DNA from: Pacificibacter marinus
GTDB taxonomy: Bacteria > Pseudomonadota > Alphaproteobacteria > Rhodobacterales > Rhodobacteraceae
Reading direction: 5' to 3'
Length of the DNA: 64,000 nucleotides
NCBI RefSeq assembly: GCF_900109555.1
Contig: NZ_FNZV01000014.1
Location: 42,163 to 106,162, forward strand
The position numbers and the translations under genes are program-made. Below the pieces are notes generated by a model. That model was not told the origin of the DNA. It saw only the letters and a list, made by a program, of their open reading frames with translations, and made no database searches. Below are positions 34,133 through 42,866 of this stretch, piece after piece. How positions within the stretch are numbered: the first letter of the stretch is position 1; the number at the start of each line of letters is the position of its first letter.

Positions 34133-35016
34133 TTGATCTGCTGATGGAACCCTTTACCTACAACTACATGTTTAACGCAATGTGGGTGTCTGCGCTTGTG
34201 GGTGGCGTTTGCGCATTTTTATCGTCTTATCTGATGCTTAAAGGATGGTCCTTGATTGGTGATGCGCTTAGCCACTCTGTGGTGCCCGGCGTTGCGGGGG
34301 CCTATATGCTGGGGCTTCCCTTTGCCTTGGGCGCTTTTATCGCCGGAGGACTGGCCGCAGGTGCAATGCTATTTTTGTCTGAGCGATCGGGGCTTAAAAT
34401 TGATGTGATCATCGGTATTATTTTCACATCATTCTTTGGGCTTGGCCTGTTTATGGTGTCACTGTCGCCTATGTCGATCAGCATTCAAACGATCATTATG
34501 GGCAATATTTTGGCCATCACCCCCGAAGATACGCTGCAATTGGCGATCATCGGTGTCGTTGTTTTGACAGTGCTTTTGGCCAAGTGGAAAGACCTAATGG
34601 TAGTGTTTTTCGATGAAACGCATGCCCGTTCGATCGGCTTGAAGCCTGAGCTGCTCAAGGCGGTGTTTTTCATGCTGTTATCTGCTGCGATTGTGGCCGC
34701 GATGATGACTGTGGGCGCATTTTTGGTGATCGCTTTGGTGGTCACGCCGGGGGCTACGGCGTATTTGCTGTGCGACCGGTTCCCGCGCTTGATTGTGCTG
34801 TCTGTCATCATCGGTGCAGTGACCAGTTTTGTCGGGGCCTATGCGAGTTATTTCTTGGATGGCGCGACAGGCGGCATCATCGTTGTGTTGCAAACTGCAC
34901 TTTTTGTCGTGGCGTTTATTTTCGCCCCCAAGCACGGTATTTTGGCCAGCAAACGCATTGCCCGAGATGCCATAGCCACACAAACCAAAGCTTTACGCGC
35001 AGGAGACGTCCAATGA
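34129..35016 (+). CDS. Metal ABC transporter permease (ABC-3 family, SitC-like)
   Basis: 295 residues, about nine membrane segments, with ABC-3 segments [20 protein letters not shown] and [20 protein letters not shown]. Four-base overlaps on both sides. Forms the membrane channel together with the second permease encoded next. Confidence 0.94.
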   Translation: MIDLLMEPFTYNYMFNAMWVSALVGGVCAFLSSYLMLKGWSLIGDALSHSVVPGVAGAYMLGLPFALGAFIAGGLAAGAMLFLSERSGLKIDVIIGIIFTSFFGLGLFMVSLSPMSISIQTIIMGNILAITPEDTLQLAIIGVVVLTVLLAKWKDLMVVFFDETHARSIGLKPELLKAVFFMLLSAAIVAAMMTVGAFLVIALVVTPGATAYLLCDRFPRLIVLSVIIGAVTSFVGAYASYFLDGATGGIIVVLQTALFVVAFIFAPKHGILASKRIARDAIATQTKALRAGDVQ

Positions 35017-35861
35017 TCGATACGCTGTTGCAGCCGTTTCACTTCGCGTTCATGCAAAACGCGTTTTGGATCATCTTGTTTATCGCACCGCCTTGCGCGC
35101 TTTTGTCGTGCTTTTTGGTGCTCAAAGGTTGGGCTTTGATGGGCGATGCCGTCAGTCACGCGACGCTTCCTGGGATCGTTTTAGCGTGGATTTTGGGGCT
35201 GCCTTTGATCGTTGGTGCTTTTGCTGCGGGCATGACCTGTGCTGTGGTCACGGGGTATCTGTCGGATCACAGTCGGGTGAAAAAAGACACCGTCATGGGG
35301 GTGGTTTTTTCTGGCATGTTCGGGCTTGGCATCATCATGTACACGTCGATCACCACCAATGAGCATCTGGATCATGTGCTGTTTGGCAATATGCTTGGGG
35401 TCAACGCGCAAGATCTGTGGACGGCTGGCATCATCGGCGCGGCGGTGACGCTGCTTTTAGGGCTCAAATGGAAAGATTTGCTATTGCATGCGTTTGATCC
35501 CGCACAGGCGCAAGCGTCGGGGTTGAACACTTGGTTGCTGCATTATGGCCTGTTGGCTGGGCTGTCGTTGACCATCGTTGCGACGCTCAGTGCCGTTGGT
35601 TTGATCTTGGCCGTGGCGTTGCTTGTGACCCCCGGAGCTATCGCTTTTTTGGTTGCGCGCAGCTTTGGCCCCATGATGATTGTTGCCGTTTGCAGTTGCG
35701 CCTTTTCCATGGTCGCAGGGACCTACGCCAGTTTTTATCTCGACAGTTCGCCTGCACCTACGATTGTTTTGATCATGACGGGGTTGTTTGTCATAGCCTT
35801 TGTTCGTCGCCTTCGGATCACACGCCGGATGTCTATGATGGCGGCAACCGCAGGGCACTAA
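35013..35861 (+). CDS. Metal ABC transporter permease (ABC-3 family, SitD-like)
   Basis: 282 residues from the ATG that overlaps the previous stop by four bases (ATGA), preceded by AGGAGA. Shares the KGWALMGDAVSHATLPG and LLVTPGAIAFLVARSFG segments with the first permease, so the channel is a heterodimer of paralogues. Last gene of the metal importer. A longer in-frame reading reaching back into the first permease is a shadow. Confidence 0.94.
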   Translation: MIDTLLQPFHFAFMQNAFWIILFIAPPCALLSCFLVLKGWALMGDAVSHATLPGIVLAWILGLPLIVGAFAAGMTCAVVTGYLSDHSRVKKDTVMGVVFSGMFGLGIIMYTSITTNEHLDHVLFGNMLGVNAQDLWTAGIIGAAVTLLLGLKWKDLLLHAFDPAQAQASGLNTWLLHYGLLAGLSLTIVATLSAVGLILAVALLVTPGAIAFLVARSFGPMMIVAVCSCAFSMVAGTYASFYLDSSPAPTIVLIMTGLFVIAFVRRLRITRRMSMMAATAGH

Positions 35862-36396
35862 AGTTTCTCTGGTCTTGTGTTAAAAAATAGCAATAGAATT
35901 GTCATATTATTGTTAGTCAGCGCTCTTAACCCTATAGGGGCAGCCAATCTGAGCTGCCTGTGCAAGGGGCTTTTGACATGGTTGAACTCAATCCTTTTTC
36001 TTTTGTCTTGGACTGTTTGTTTGGACCCCAAGCGCGCTATGAACAGGTGTCCAAGCGGATGATTTGGAACGTCTTGAAGATAGGCACACCGAAAACTTAA
36101 TGTGCAGGGCGCCAAGGGTGTTCTCACCGATAAGCTGCTTAGGTTGTTCGCTGCTCACTTTATAAAACGCCCGACAGATTTTATATCGTGGCGGGTTTTG
36201 TGCATTTAAAGCGGAATTTTGAACTTACAGTAGATGTCATTTTGCAAAAAAAATGCCTGACGTAAAAGATCAGAATTGACATCTCATACTGAAAAAGTCA
36301 GGTATGGAGTATCGCCCGTTTGTGATTTTTTCAAGCACAGGTTTCGTCGTCTGTCGCGGAAATCGCCAAACATTGGACATAAAGCAAGGACACACT
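35862..36396. other. Long intergenic region before the iron-linked module
   Basis: About 535 bases. Contents: a GGCAGC-N8-GCTGCC hairpin (35939-35958) that may end the metal operon, a 40-codon open frame (35978-36100, listed), and an AT-rich stretch before the imelysin gene with a TTGACA box (36276-36281) and a CCTGAC/GTCAGG inverted repeat (36256-36261, 36297-36302) that could be regulatory. No RNA gene recognised. Confidence 0.5.
35978..36100 (+). CDS. Candidate small protein of 40 residues
   Basis: ATG with AAGGGG eight bases upstream, then 40 codons ending in TAA. The product starts MVELNPFSFVLDCLFG and ends with a basic, aromatic part (SKRMIWNVLKIG). I do not recognise it. Composition is protein-like and the ribosome binding site is good, but length is short and no coupling to a neighbour exists; it could also be a remnant of a larger gene. 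Confidence 0.3.
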   Translation: MVELNPFSFVLDCLFGPQARYEQVSKRMIWNVLKIGTPKT

Positions 36397-37653
36397 ATGA
36401 AACGTATGATGACCGCATTGATCGTCGCCACTCTTCCTGCGGCCCCAGCATTGGCTGGCGCGCCCGAAGTTGTGACGACTTACGCCAACATCGCCGAGGC
36501 CGCATACGGGGACAGCTTGCTCAAAGCAAAAGCTTTGGACACAGCCATCGAAGCGTTGATCGCAGCACCTTCTGACGTGACTTTGGCTGCGGCTAAAACA
36601 GCATGGGTTGAGGCGCGCGTGCCATACCAACAAACCGAAGCATTCCGTTTCGGCAACCCAATCGTTGATGACTGGGAAGGCAAAGTAAATGCTTGGCCTT
36701 TGGACGAAGGTTTGATCGATTACGTTGATGCGGCTTACGGCGGCGCGACAGACGAAAACGAATTCGCAGCGCTCAATGTGATTGCGACACCAAAATTCAC
36801 TTTGTCCGGCACAGAAATCGATGCGACAGACATCACACCCGAGTTGATTGGCGAAACACTGCACGAAGCAGATGAAGTCGAATCCAACGTGGCATCTGGA
36901 TATCACGCGATCGAATTTTTGCTCTGGGGCCAAGATTTGAACGGCACAGACCACGGCGCTGGCAACCGCGCGTACACAGATTACGCGGCTGGCGATGACT
37001 GTACCAACGGCAACTGTGACCGTCGCGGCGCATACTTGGCGGCTGCGTCTGATTTGCTCGTGTCTGATCTTGAATACATGGCGGCCCAGTGGGGCGCAGA
37101 TGGCGAAGCACGTGCAGCGGTTACGGCTGATCCAAAAGCTGGCATCACAGCGATCTTGACTGGCATGGGCTCATTGTCTTACGGCGAGCAAGCCGGCGAG
37201 CGTATGAAGCTTGGCGTTATGTTGAACGACCCAGAAGAAGAGCACGATTGCTTCTCAGACAACACACACAACTCGCACTACTATGACGGTCTTGGCATTC
37301 GCAATGTCTACGTTGGCGAATACGTGTCAGCGACAGGGTCCATCGTAACAGGCGAAAGCTTGCAAGATTTGTTGGCTGCTGCGGATCCTGCTGTCGAAGC
37401 TGAATTGACCTCTGCGATCAACGCAACAATGTCAGAGCTGGGCCAAATCAAAGCAGCTGCCGAAGCTGGTTTTTCATACGACCAAATGCTTGAGCGTGGC
37501 AATGCTGCGGGCGAAGCGCTGATTTTGTCAGCGGTTGATGCGCTTGTGACACAAACACGTTCCATTGAGCGTGCGGTCGCGGTGCTTGACCTTGATGGTG
37601 CGATGATCGAAGGCTCTGACAGCCTTGACAATCCAGGCGCTGTTTTTGAATAA
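36397..37653 (+). CDS. Imelysin family periplasmic protein (peptidase M75 / IrpA-like)
   Basis: 418 residues from the ATG with AAGGA upstream; Sec signal cleaved after ALA-G (residue 20-21). Imelysin fold with the conserved G168-x-H170-x2-E173 (GYHAIEFLLWG), which binds metal in family members. Such proteins sit in iron-regulated loci and are thought to bind iron or haem rather than to cleave insulin. Preferred codons suggest strong expression. A 10-base stem-loop (37677-37709) separates it from the di-haem oxidoreductase gene. Confidence 0.92.
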   Translation: MKRMMTALIVATLPAAPALAGAPEVVTTYANIAEAAYGDSLLKAKALDTAIEALIAAPSDVTLAAAKTAWVEARVPYQQTEAFRFGNPIVDDWEGKVNAWPLDEGLIDYVDAAYGGATDENEFAALNVIATPKFTLSGTEIDATDITPELIGETLHEADEVESNVASGYHAIEFLLWGQDLNGTDHGAGNRAYTDYAAGDDCTNGNCDRRGAYLAAASDLLVSDLEYMAAQWGADGEARAAVTADPKAGITAILTGMGSLSYGEQAGERMKLGVMLNDPEEEHDCFSDNTHNSHYYDGLGIRNVYVGEYVSATGSIVTGESLQDLLAAADPAVEAELTSAINATMSELGQIKAAAEAGFSYDQMLERGNAAGEALILSAVDALVTQTRSIERAVAVLDLDGAMIEGSDSLDNPGAVFE

Positions 37654-37676
37654 CTGCACGGAATTTTGATTTCAAA

Positions 37677-37709
37677 AATACAGGCGGCATCTGATATGTC
37701 GCCTGTATT
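37677..37709 (+). terminator. Stem-loop after the first imelysin gene, attenuator-like
   Basis: AATACAGGCG, 13-base loop, CGCCTGTATT: perfect 10-base stem, 23 bases after the imelysin stop and about 60 before the next gene. Followed only by ACTTT, so termination is likely partial. Confidence 0.5.
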
Positions 37710-37769
37710 ACTTTAACAACCGCGCCTGACATCTTCACTTGCGGTCCTTGATCAAGGAGCGCGCACGGG

Positions 37770-39344
37770 ATGCGTTTTACCTCTCTCATAGTGTCCACCG
37801 CTTTCGGATTTGTCTGGGGGGGATGTGTGCCGCAAGTCACATTTGCCGCGCCAATTTTGACAGAGCCTTATTTGGATGTCGTGCCGCGCACCGAGGCTGA
37901 AATGGCGCGCATCAAAAGCGCCACACGGCCCACAACGGATTTCAGCAAACCTGAACCGTTCGAACAAAACTCCGCAGGCAAAGCAACAACACGCGCACGC
38001 AGCGATCACGACGCCTTTTCGCAATCATCAGAGTCCTTGAGTTTTGAGCAAGAACTCGACTTTAAGTTGGGCAATGGATTGTTCAAAAAGCTGTGGGTGT
38101 CGTCGCCTTCATCGACTTTGGCCTCAGACGGGCTTGGCCCGCTGTACAACGCACGTTCTTGCCAACGCTGCCACCTCAAAGATGGACGTGGCCACACACC
38201 CGAAGGCGCAGATGACAGTCGCGTGTCCATGTTCTTGCGCTTGTCGGTTCCCACGCCAGCGCAAACTCCCATGACCGAAATTGAAACCTATCTGGCTGCT
38301 TTGGACGGCGACGCGGTCACCGCGCGCACATCGCCAGAGCCGACATATGGTGGTCAATTACAAGATTTCGCCATCCAAGGTCACGCCGCAGAGGCGCAGA
38401 TGGATCTTCAATACACAGAGCGCGCTGTTGCTCTGTCTGGGGGCGAAACGGCCAGTTTGCGCGTGCCAACTTATAGCATGCGTGACGCAGGATATGGGGC
38501 CTTTGCGGACGACGTTCAAATATCGCCGCGTGTTGCCCCACAGATGATTGGTTTGGGGCTGATCGAGGCGATTCCCGTTGCCGATATATTAGTGCGCGCT
38601 GATGCTGATGACGCAGACGGCGATGGCATTTCAGGGCGCGCACAGGTCGTGTGGTCGCAAGAGTTTAAACAACCAATTTTGGGACGATTTGGTTGGAAAG
38701 CGGGGCATGGCACCGTGATCGAACAATCGGCCGATGCCTTTGCTGGTGATATTGGGATTTCATCCCCTTTGGCGCAGCGCCCTTACGGTGATTGCACCGA
38801 GACGCAAAACTCTTGCCGCAAAGCCGTCCATGGTGATGGAGATGTGCGTGTCGACGAAGTCGATGCGCAGGGACTTGATCTTGTTGCATTTTATTCGCGT
38901 AATTTGGCGGTGCCTGAACGACGCGATGTGAGTAGCCCAGAAGTGTTGCGTGGCAAAGAGATGTTCTATGCTGCGGGCTGCACGTCCTGTCACACGCCAA
39001 AATACGTGACGCATCGTTTGGCAAGCCAAGATAATACTGCGCAAAGTTTTCAGTTGATCTGGCCGTATTCTGATTTTTTGCTGCATGATCTTGGGTTTGG
39101 GCTTGCCGACGGGCGCCCTGAGTTGCGTGCCACAGGTACAGAGTGGCGCACGCCGCCGCTGTGGGGTATTGGCTTGACCGAGCAAGTTTCGGGGCACACG
39201 CAGTTTTTGCATGACGGGCGCGCACGCTCACTGCTGGAAGCTATTTTGTGGCACGGGGGCGAGGCACAAAATGCGCGTGACACTGTTGCCGATATGCCGC
39301 CTGACGATCGCACTGCATTGATCCAATTTTTGGAGAGCTTATAA
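37770..39344 (+). CDS. Di-haem c-type cytochrome oxidoreductase (thiol oxidoreductase-like, DHOR family)
   Basis: 524 residues, exported (hydrophobic N-terminus with a cysteine at 19 that may be a lipobox, WGGC). Two haem c sites: C131-x2-C134-H135 (CQRCH) and C404-x2-C407-H408 (CTSCH). Also a DADDADGDGISGR segment near 280-290 like a calcium loop. The family always sits between imelysin genes in iron-related loci and is thought to take part in periplasmic iron redox chemistry. It ends two bases before the second imelysin gene. Confidence 0.9.
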   Translation: MRFTSLIVSTAFGFVWGGCVPQVTFAAPILTEPYLDVVPRTEAEMARIKSATRPTTDFSKPEPFEQNSAGKATTRARSDHDAFSQSSESLSFEQELDFKLGNGLFKKLWVSSPSSTLASDGLGPLYNARSCQRCHLKDGRGHTPEGADDSRVSMFLRLSVPTPAQTPMTEIETYLAALDGDAVTARTSPEPTYGGQLQDFAIQGHAAEAQMDLQYTERAVALSGGETASLRVPTYSMRDAGYGAFADDVQISPRVAPQMIGLGLIEAIPVADILVRADADDADGDGISGRAQVVWSQEFKQPILGRFGWKAGHGTVIEQSADAFAGDIGISSPLAQRPYGDCTETQNSCRKAVHGDGDVRVDEVDAQGLDLVAFYSRNLAVPERRDVSSPEVLRGKEMFYAAGCTSCHTPKYVTHRLASQDNTAQSFQLIWPYSDFLLHDLGFGLADGRPELRATGTEWRTPPLWGIGLTEQVSGHTQFLHDGRARSLLEAILWHGGEAQNARDTVADMPPDDRTALIQFLESL

Positions 39345-39346
39345 CG

Positions 39347-40378
39347 ATGAATCATAGCACCCTATCCCTGAAAGGTCTGGCGCTGGCCTGTACTATTTTC
39401 GTGGCGCAAGCGGCACAAGCGGGTCCACAAGCGCAAGCCGTTGAACGCGTGGTCATGGGGCATGCCATTCCCGCAGTAACGTTGTTTTCCGAGCAAACAA
39501 AAGCATTGGATATCGCCGCACAAAACGAATGTACATCTACTGCGTTGATCCCCGCTTACAACGCGGCTTTTGATGCGTGGATGGGGCTGCAACATCTGAA
39601 TATCGGCCCCATTGAGGCCGACGCGCGCAGTCTGACCATCGCCTTTTGGCCAGACAAAAAAGGGATGATCCCCAAATCGCTCAAGGCGCAGATTGAAGCC
39701 CAAGATTCAGCGGTTTTTGATGCTGGTGAATTTGCCCATGTGTCCATCGCGTCGCGTGGGCTTTTTGCCTTGGAATTCATGCTGTTCGACGATGAGTTTA
39801 CGGCATACGATCAAGGCGATTATAGTTGCCATCTGGTGCAAGCTATCGCGCATGATCTGTCGCAAACCGCCGCGTATATTGCATCGGAATGGACGCGCGA
39901 AGACGGCTATGGTACGGTGCTTTTGAACGCTGGAACTGCAGATAGCGCGCGGTATCAAAGCGAAGCTGAGGCGCTGCAGACGCTCTATACTATGCTGATC
40001 ACGGGGCTTGAAAACACGGCTGTGCAACGTATTGGGCGGCCCCTTGGTAGCTTTGAAAAACCACGCCCCAAACGGGCCGAAGCCTATAGATCTGGCCGCG
40101 CGTTGCGCAATATCATTTTGTCTGTGCAGGCTGCCCGCGATCTTGCTGTGACAATGGCCCCTGATACGCCGACCGAAACTTTGGATATTTTGGATGACGT
40201 GTTGGCCAAAGCACACGCGCTTGATGATCCAACCTTGGCCTCAGTCGCTGATCCTTTCGGACGGCTGAAAGTTGAAATTGTAGCTCAACGTATTGAAGCA
40301 TCACTTGGTGCAATCGCCAATGATATAGGCGCCCCTTTGGGCGTCTCAGCAGGATTTAACGCCTCGGACGGAGATTGA
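39347..40378 (+). CDS. Imelysin family protein with altered GxHxxE motif
   Basis: 343 residues, Sec signal cleaved near AQA-G (residue 25). Imelysin-type helical repeat, but the metal motif reads G138-L-F140-A-L-E143, so the histidine is replaced by Phe. IrpA-like members also vary here. Probably a structural or binding partner of the first imelysin and the di-haem protein rather than an equal copy. One base separates its stop from the DUF1513 gene. Confidence 0.88.
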   Translation: MNHSTLSLKGLALACTIFVAQAAQAGPQAQAVERVVMGHAIPAVTLFSEQTKALDIAAQNECTSTALIPAYNAAFDAWMGLQHLNIGPIEADARSLTIAFWPDKKGMIPKSLKAQIEAQDSAVFDAGEFAHVSIASRGLFALEFMLFDDEFTAYDQGDYSCHLVQAIAHDLSQTAAYIASEWTREDGYGTVLLNAGTADSARYQSEAEALQTLYTMLITGLENTAVQRIGRPLGSFEKPRPKRAEAYRSGRALRNIILSVQAARDLAVTMAPDTPTETLDILDDVLAKAHALDDPTLASVADPFGRLKVEIVAQRIEASLGAIANDIGAPLGVSAGFNASDGD

Positions 40379-40379
40379 T

Positions 40380-41471
40380 ATGACCACTCGGCGCAATTTT
40401 TTAATTGGCGCTCTTGCTGCCAGCATGGTCCCGCAATTGTCTTGGGCAGATGCAGGTAGTCCTGCGTATCTTGGGGCGGCCAAAGATGAAAGCGGCCAGT
40501 TCGCTTTGTATGGTTTGAGTGCCACCTCCGATATCGTGTTTCGTGTTGATTTGCCGGGGCGGGGGCATGCAGCCGCAGCGCATCCCACTCGGCCAGAAGC
40601 CGTGGCTTTTGCGCGCAGACCTGGCACTTACGCGTTGGTTGTGGACTGCGCCAACGGGCAGGTAAAGCACAGCCTGCAAGCCCCCAAAGGCCGCCATTTT
40701 ATGGGGCACGGCGTGTTTATGCGGGGCGGTGATATTTTGGTGACGACGGAAAACAACTATGCCGACCGCAAGGGCTGTCTTGGCCTGTGGCAGCGCAGCA
40801 AAGACTACGCACGGATAGGCGAAGTGGACAGTCACGGCATTGGTCCGCATGACATTCGCATGTTGTCAGATGGCACGTTTGTAATCGCAAATGGCGGTAT
40901 TTTCACTCATCCTGATCAGGGCGAGGGGCGTGATAAGTTAAATTTAGACACGATGCGCCCGTCTTTGGCCTATCTGACGGCAGATTTCACATTGTCTGAG
41001 CAACATTTCTTGTTTGATGATTTGCATCACGCATCGATCCGTCATCTTGCTGTGCATGACGACGGGCTGGTTGGTTTTGCGATGCAGTGGCAGGGCGATC
41101 CCTTTGATTCGGTGCCTTTGATTGGTCTGCATCGTCGTGGCGACGCTGCACCGCTTTTGATGGAAGCGCCCCTTGGTCAACAGATGTCGATGCATGCCTA
41201 TGCAAGCTCCATCGCCTTTAACGGGGCAGGGACGGAGCTTGCGATTACTTCGTCTAAAGGCGGGCGATTGCATCGATTTGCGTTGGATGGTCAGTTTGTT
41301 GGCGCTGCCGCGCGAACTGATCTGAGCGGGCTTGCGCCATATGAGACCGGCTATCTGGGGTCGGATGGTTTTGGGGCATTGTTGGCCTTTGATCCCGATG
41401 CGCGTGTTTTAAACAGCGTGGCGGGGCTGTCGTGGGATAATCACCTTGTGTCTTTGCCGCGCTTAGGGTGA
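40380..41471 (+). CDS. DUF1513 beta-propeller protein, Tat-exported
   Basis: 363 residues with a twin-arginine signal (TTRRNFLIGALAASM, cleavage after SWA-D) and a DUF1513 propeller: repeated blade-like segments such as GHGVFMRGGDILVTTENNY and SHGIGPHDIRMLSDGTFVIANGG. Function unknown. It is the usual last member of the imelysin / di-haem oxidoreductase / imelysin locus, so an iron-linked periplasmic role is inferred. GGAG precedes the ATG. Confidence 0.9.
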   Translation: MTTRRNFLIGALAASMVPQLSWADAGSPAYLGAAKDESGQFALYGLSATSDIVFRVDLPGRGHAAAAHPTRPEAVAFARRPGTYALVVDCANGQVKHSLQAPKGRHFMGHGVFMRGGDILVTTENNYADRKGCLGLWQRSKDYARIGEVDSHGIGPHDIRMLSDGTFVIANGGIFTHPDQGEGRDKLNLDTMRPSLAYLTADFTLSEQHFLFDDLHHASIRHLAVHDDGLVGFAMQWQGDPFDSVPLIGLHRRGDAAPLLMEAPLGQQMSMHAYASSIAFNGAGTELAITSSKGGRLHRFALDGQFVGAAARTDLSGLAPYETGYLGSDGFGALLAFDPDARVLNSVAGLSWDNHLVSLPRLG

Positions 41472-41480
41472 AGTAGGCGT

Positions 41481-41699
41481 ATGAAAAAAGATATGTGGAA
41501 TGTTAAAACCCCGTTTTTTCGCCCGATGTGGCGCCGTCTTTTGGCCTGCTTTTTGGTGGGGCTTTGGGGGATTGTCGAACTGGTCTATGGCAATAAGATG
41601 TTCGGTGTCTTGTTTCTGGGGGCCGGCGCATATTTGGTGCATCAGTTTTTCATCACCTTTGATGAGAAAGACTATCAGCCCCCTTCATCTGATTCATAA
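41481..41699 (+). CDS. Small hypothetical inner-membrane protein
   Basis: 72 residues: polar, aromatic start (KTPFFRPMWRR), then two membrane helices (LLACFLVGLWGIVELVYG and MFGVLFLGAGAYLVHQFFI) and an acidic tail. Similar short proteins with an FFRPxWRR start are, as far as I recall, common in Rhodobacteraceae, but no function is known to me. Nine bases after the DUF1513 stop, so probably the last gene of that transcript. Confidence 0.75.
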   Translation: MKKDMWNVKTPFFRPMWRRLLACFLVGLWGIVELVYGNKMFGVLFLGAGAYLVHQFFITFDEKDYQPPSSDS

Positions 41700-41951
41700 T
41701 TCATTTTGGCTTCTCTTAAAATATGGATCGAAATGTTTGACGCAGAAGTATTCGATCCGGTTTTGAGAATGAATCAGTGTTTACGTAAAATTTTTCTTAA
41801 ATTTGATGTAAAGCAGCAACAGGCGGCCTTGCGGGCGTTTTGTCTGGGCGGTCAATACGGTTGTCTCCCCTTGGGGGGTAGCATATAGAGTATTGGTTTT
41901 TAAGAAAAATATCCAAACGCACTGGGGCGAAATTATATCGGTTTGCACTGC

Positions 41952-41983
41952 CTTGAAAAACGAAAGATCATTGCACACCTACA
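41952..41983 (+). promoter_or_regulatory. Possible heat-shock (sigma-32 type) promoter of clpP
   Basis: CTTGAAA at 41952-41958 equals the sigma-32 -35 box; 17 bases later CACCTACA (41976-41983) is a poor match to the expected CCCCATNT-like -10. clpP is a heat-shock gene in many proteobacteria, which is the main support. Confidence 0.3.
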
Positions 41984-42014
41984 AGACCCTAGGCGCACTT
42001 GCGGCTTCTCGATG

Positions 42015-42027
42015 GTCTTACTAAGAC
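42015..42027. promoter_or_regulatory. 13-base perfect palindrome 55 bases before clpP
   Basis: GTCTTA-C-TAAGAC, in the likely leader or promoter-proximal region of clpP. Could be an operator or a small RNA hairpin; no known regulator is matched. Confidence 0.4.
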
Positions 42028-42081
42028 TCGAGTAACACTTCCGCTCTAACCATCACAAAGACAGATAAGAGGCAGGGACCG

Positions 42082-42711
42082 ATGAAAGACCCGATTGATA
42101 CATATATGAACACACTCGTTCCCATGGTTGTTGAACAAACCAGCCGGGGCGAGCGCGCTTATGACATTTTCTCGCGCCTGCTCAAGGAACGCATTATTTT
42201 CTTGAACGGACCAGTGCATGACGGCATGTCATCGCTGATCTGTGCGCAGCTTTTGTTTCTTGAAGCGGAAAACCCGACCAAAGAAATTTCCATGTATATC
42301 AACAGTCCTGGCGGTGTTGTGACCTCTGGCCTGTCGATCTACGACACGATGCAGTACATTCGCCCCAAAGTATCGACTTTGGTGATGGGGCAAGCCGCCT
42401 CAATGGGCTCTCTTTTGCTGACGGCTGGTGAAAAAGGCATGCGCTTCTCGTTGCCAAATTCACGCATCATGGTGCACCAGCCATCCGGCGGGTACCAAGG
42501 TCAGGCGACGGATATCATGATCCATGCGCAAGAAACCCAGAAACTCAAAGATCGTTTGAATGAGATTTACGTCAAACACACAGGTCAAAAAATGAAATCT
42601 GTCGTGGATGCGCTTGAGCGTGACAACTTTATGTCGCCACAAGATGCCAAAGACTTTGGTCTCATCGATGACATCGTTGAAACGCGCGAAGCTGTAACTG
42701 ATAGCAAATAG
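42082..42711 (+). CDS. clpP: ATP-dependent Clp protease proteolytic subunit
   Basis: 209 residues, serine peptidase S14 that forms the 14-subunit proteolytic chamber fed by ClpX. Catalytic Ser in [10 protein letters not shown], His in IMVHQPSGG and Asp in the following helix region; [17 protein letters not shown] is highly conserved. AGGGA precedes the ATG. Ends in a terminator-like hairpin and is followed by clpX after 155 bases, so the two genes have partly separate expression. Confidence 0.97.
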   Translation: MKDPIDTYMNTLVPMVVEQTSRGERAYDIFSRLLKERIIFLNGPVHDGMSSLICAQLLFLEAENPTKEISMYINSPGGVVTSGLSIYDTMQYIRPKVSTLVMGQAASMGSLLLTAGEKGMRFSLPNSRIMVHQPSGGYQGQATDIMIHAQETQKLKDRLNEIYVKHTGQKMKSVVDALERDNFMSPQDAKDFGLIDDIVETREAVTDSK

Positions 42712-42720
42712 CATCATGCC

Positions 42721-42755
42721 ATCTTGCCTGCGTGTTAAGCGTGGGCAAGATTTTG
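42721..42755 (+). terminator. Terminator-like hairpin between clpP and clpX
   Basis: ATCTTGCC-TGCG, 7-base loop, CGTG-GGCAAGAT: 12 paired positions including two G-T wobbles, followed by TTT. Nine bases after the clpP stop. Confidence 0.6.
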
Positions 42756-42866
42756 GCATTGTGCCCACAAAAACACTGCCCTACACTTCATTCAAAGGGC
42801 AGATTGGTTGGCCGAACTATGGCCAACTTTACGGAATTAAAAGGCAAGTAGCCTTAGGGGATTGTG

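Larger units (their letters stand above)
41700..42081. other. Intergenic region upstream of clpP
   Basis: About 380 bases. Short open frames here (one from about 41771, 39 codons) lack ribosome binding sites. The part near clpP contains a CTTGAAA box (41952-41958) and a 13-base palindrome (42015-42027), listed separately. No RNA gene seen. Confidence 0.5.

Noticed and set aside
41771..41888. A 39-codon frame upstream of clpP
   Set aside because: No ribosome binding site, ends in a repeat-like CCCCTTGGGGGG stretch.
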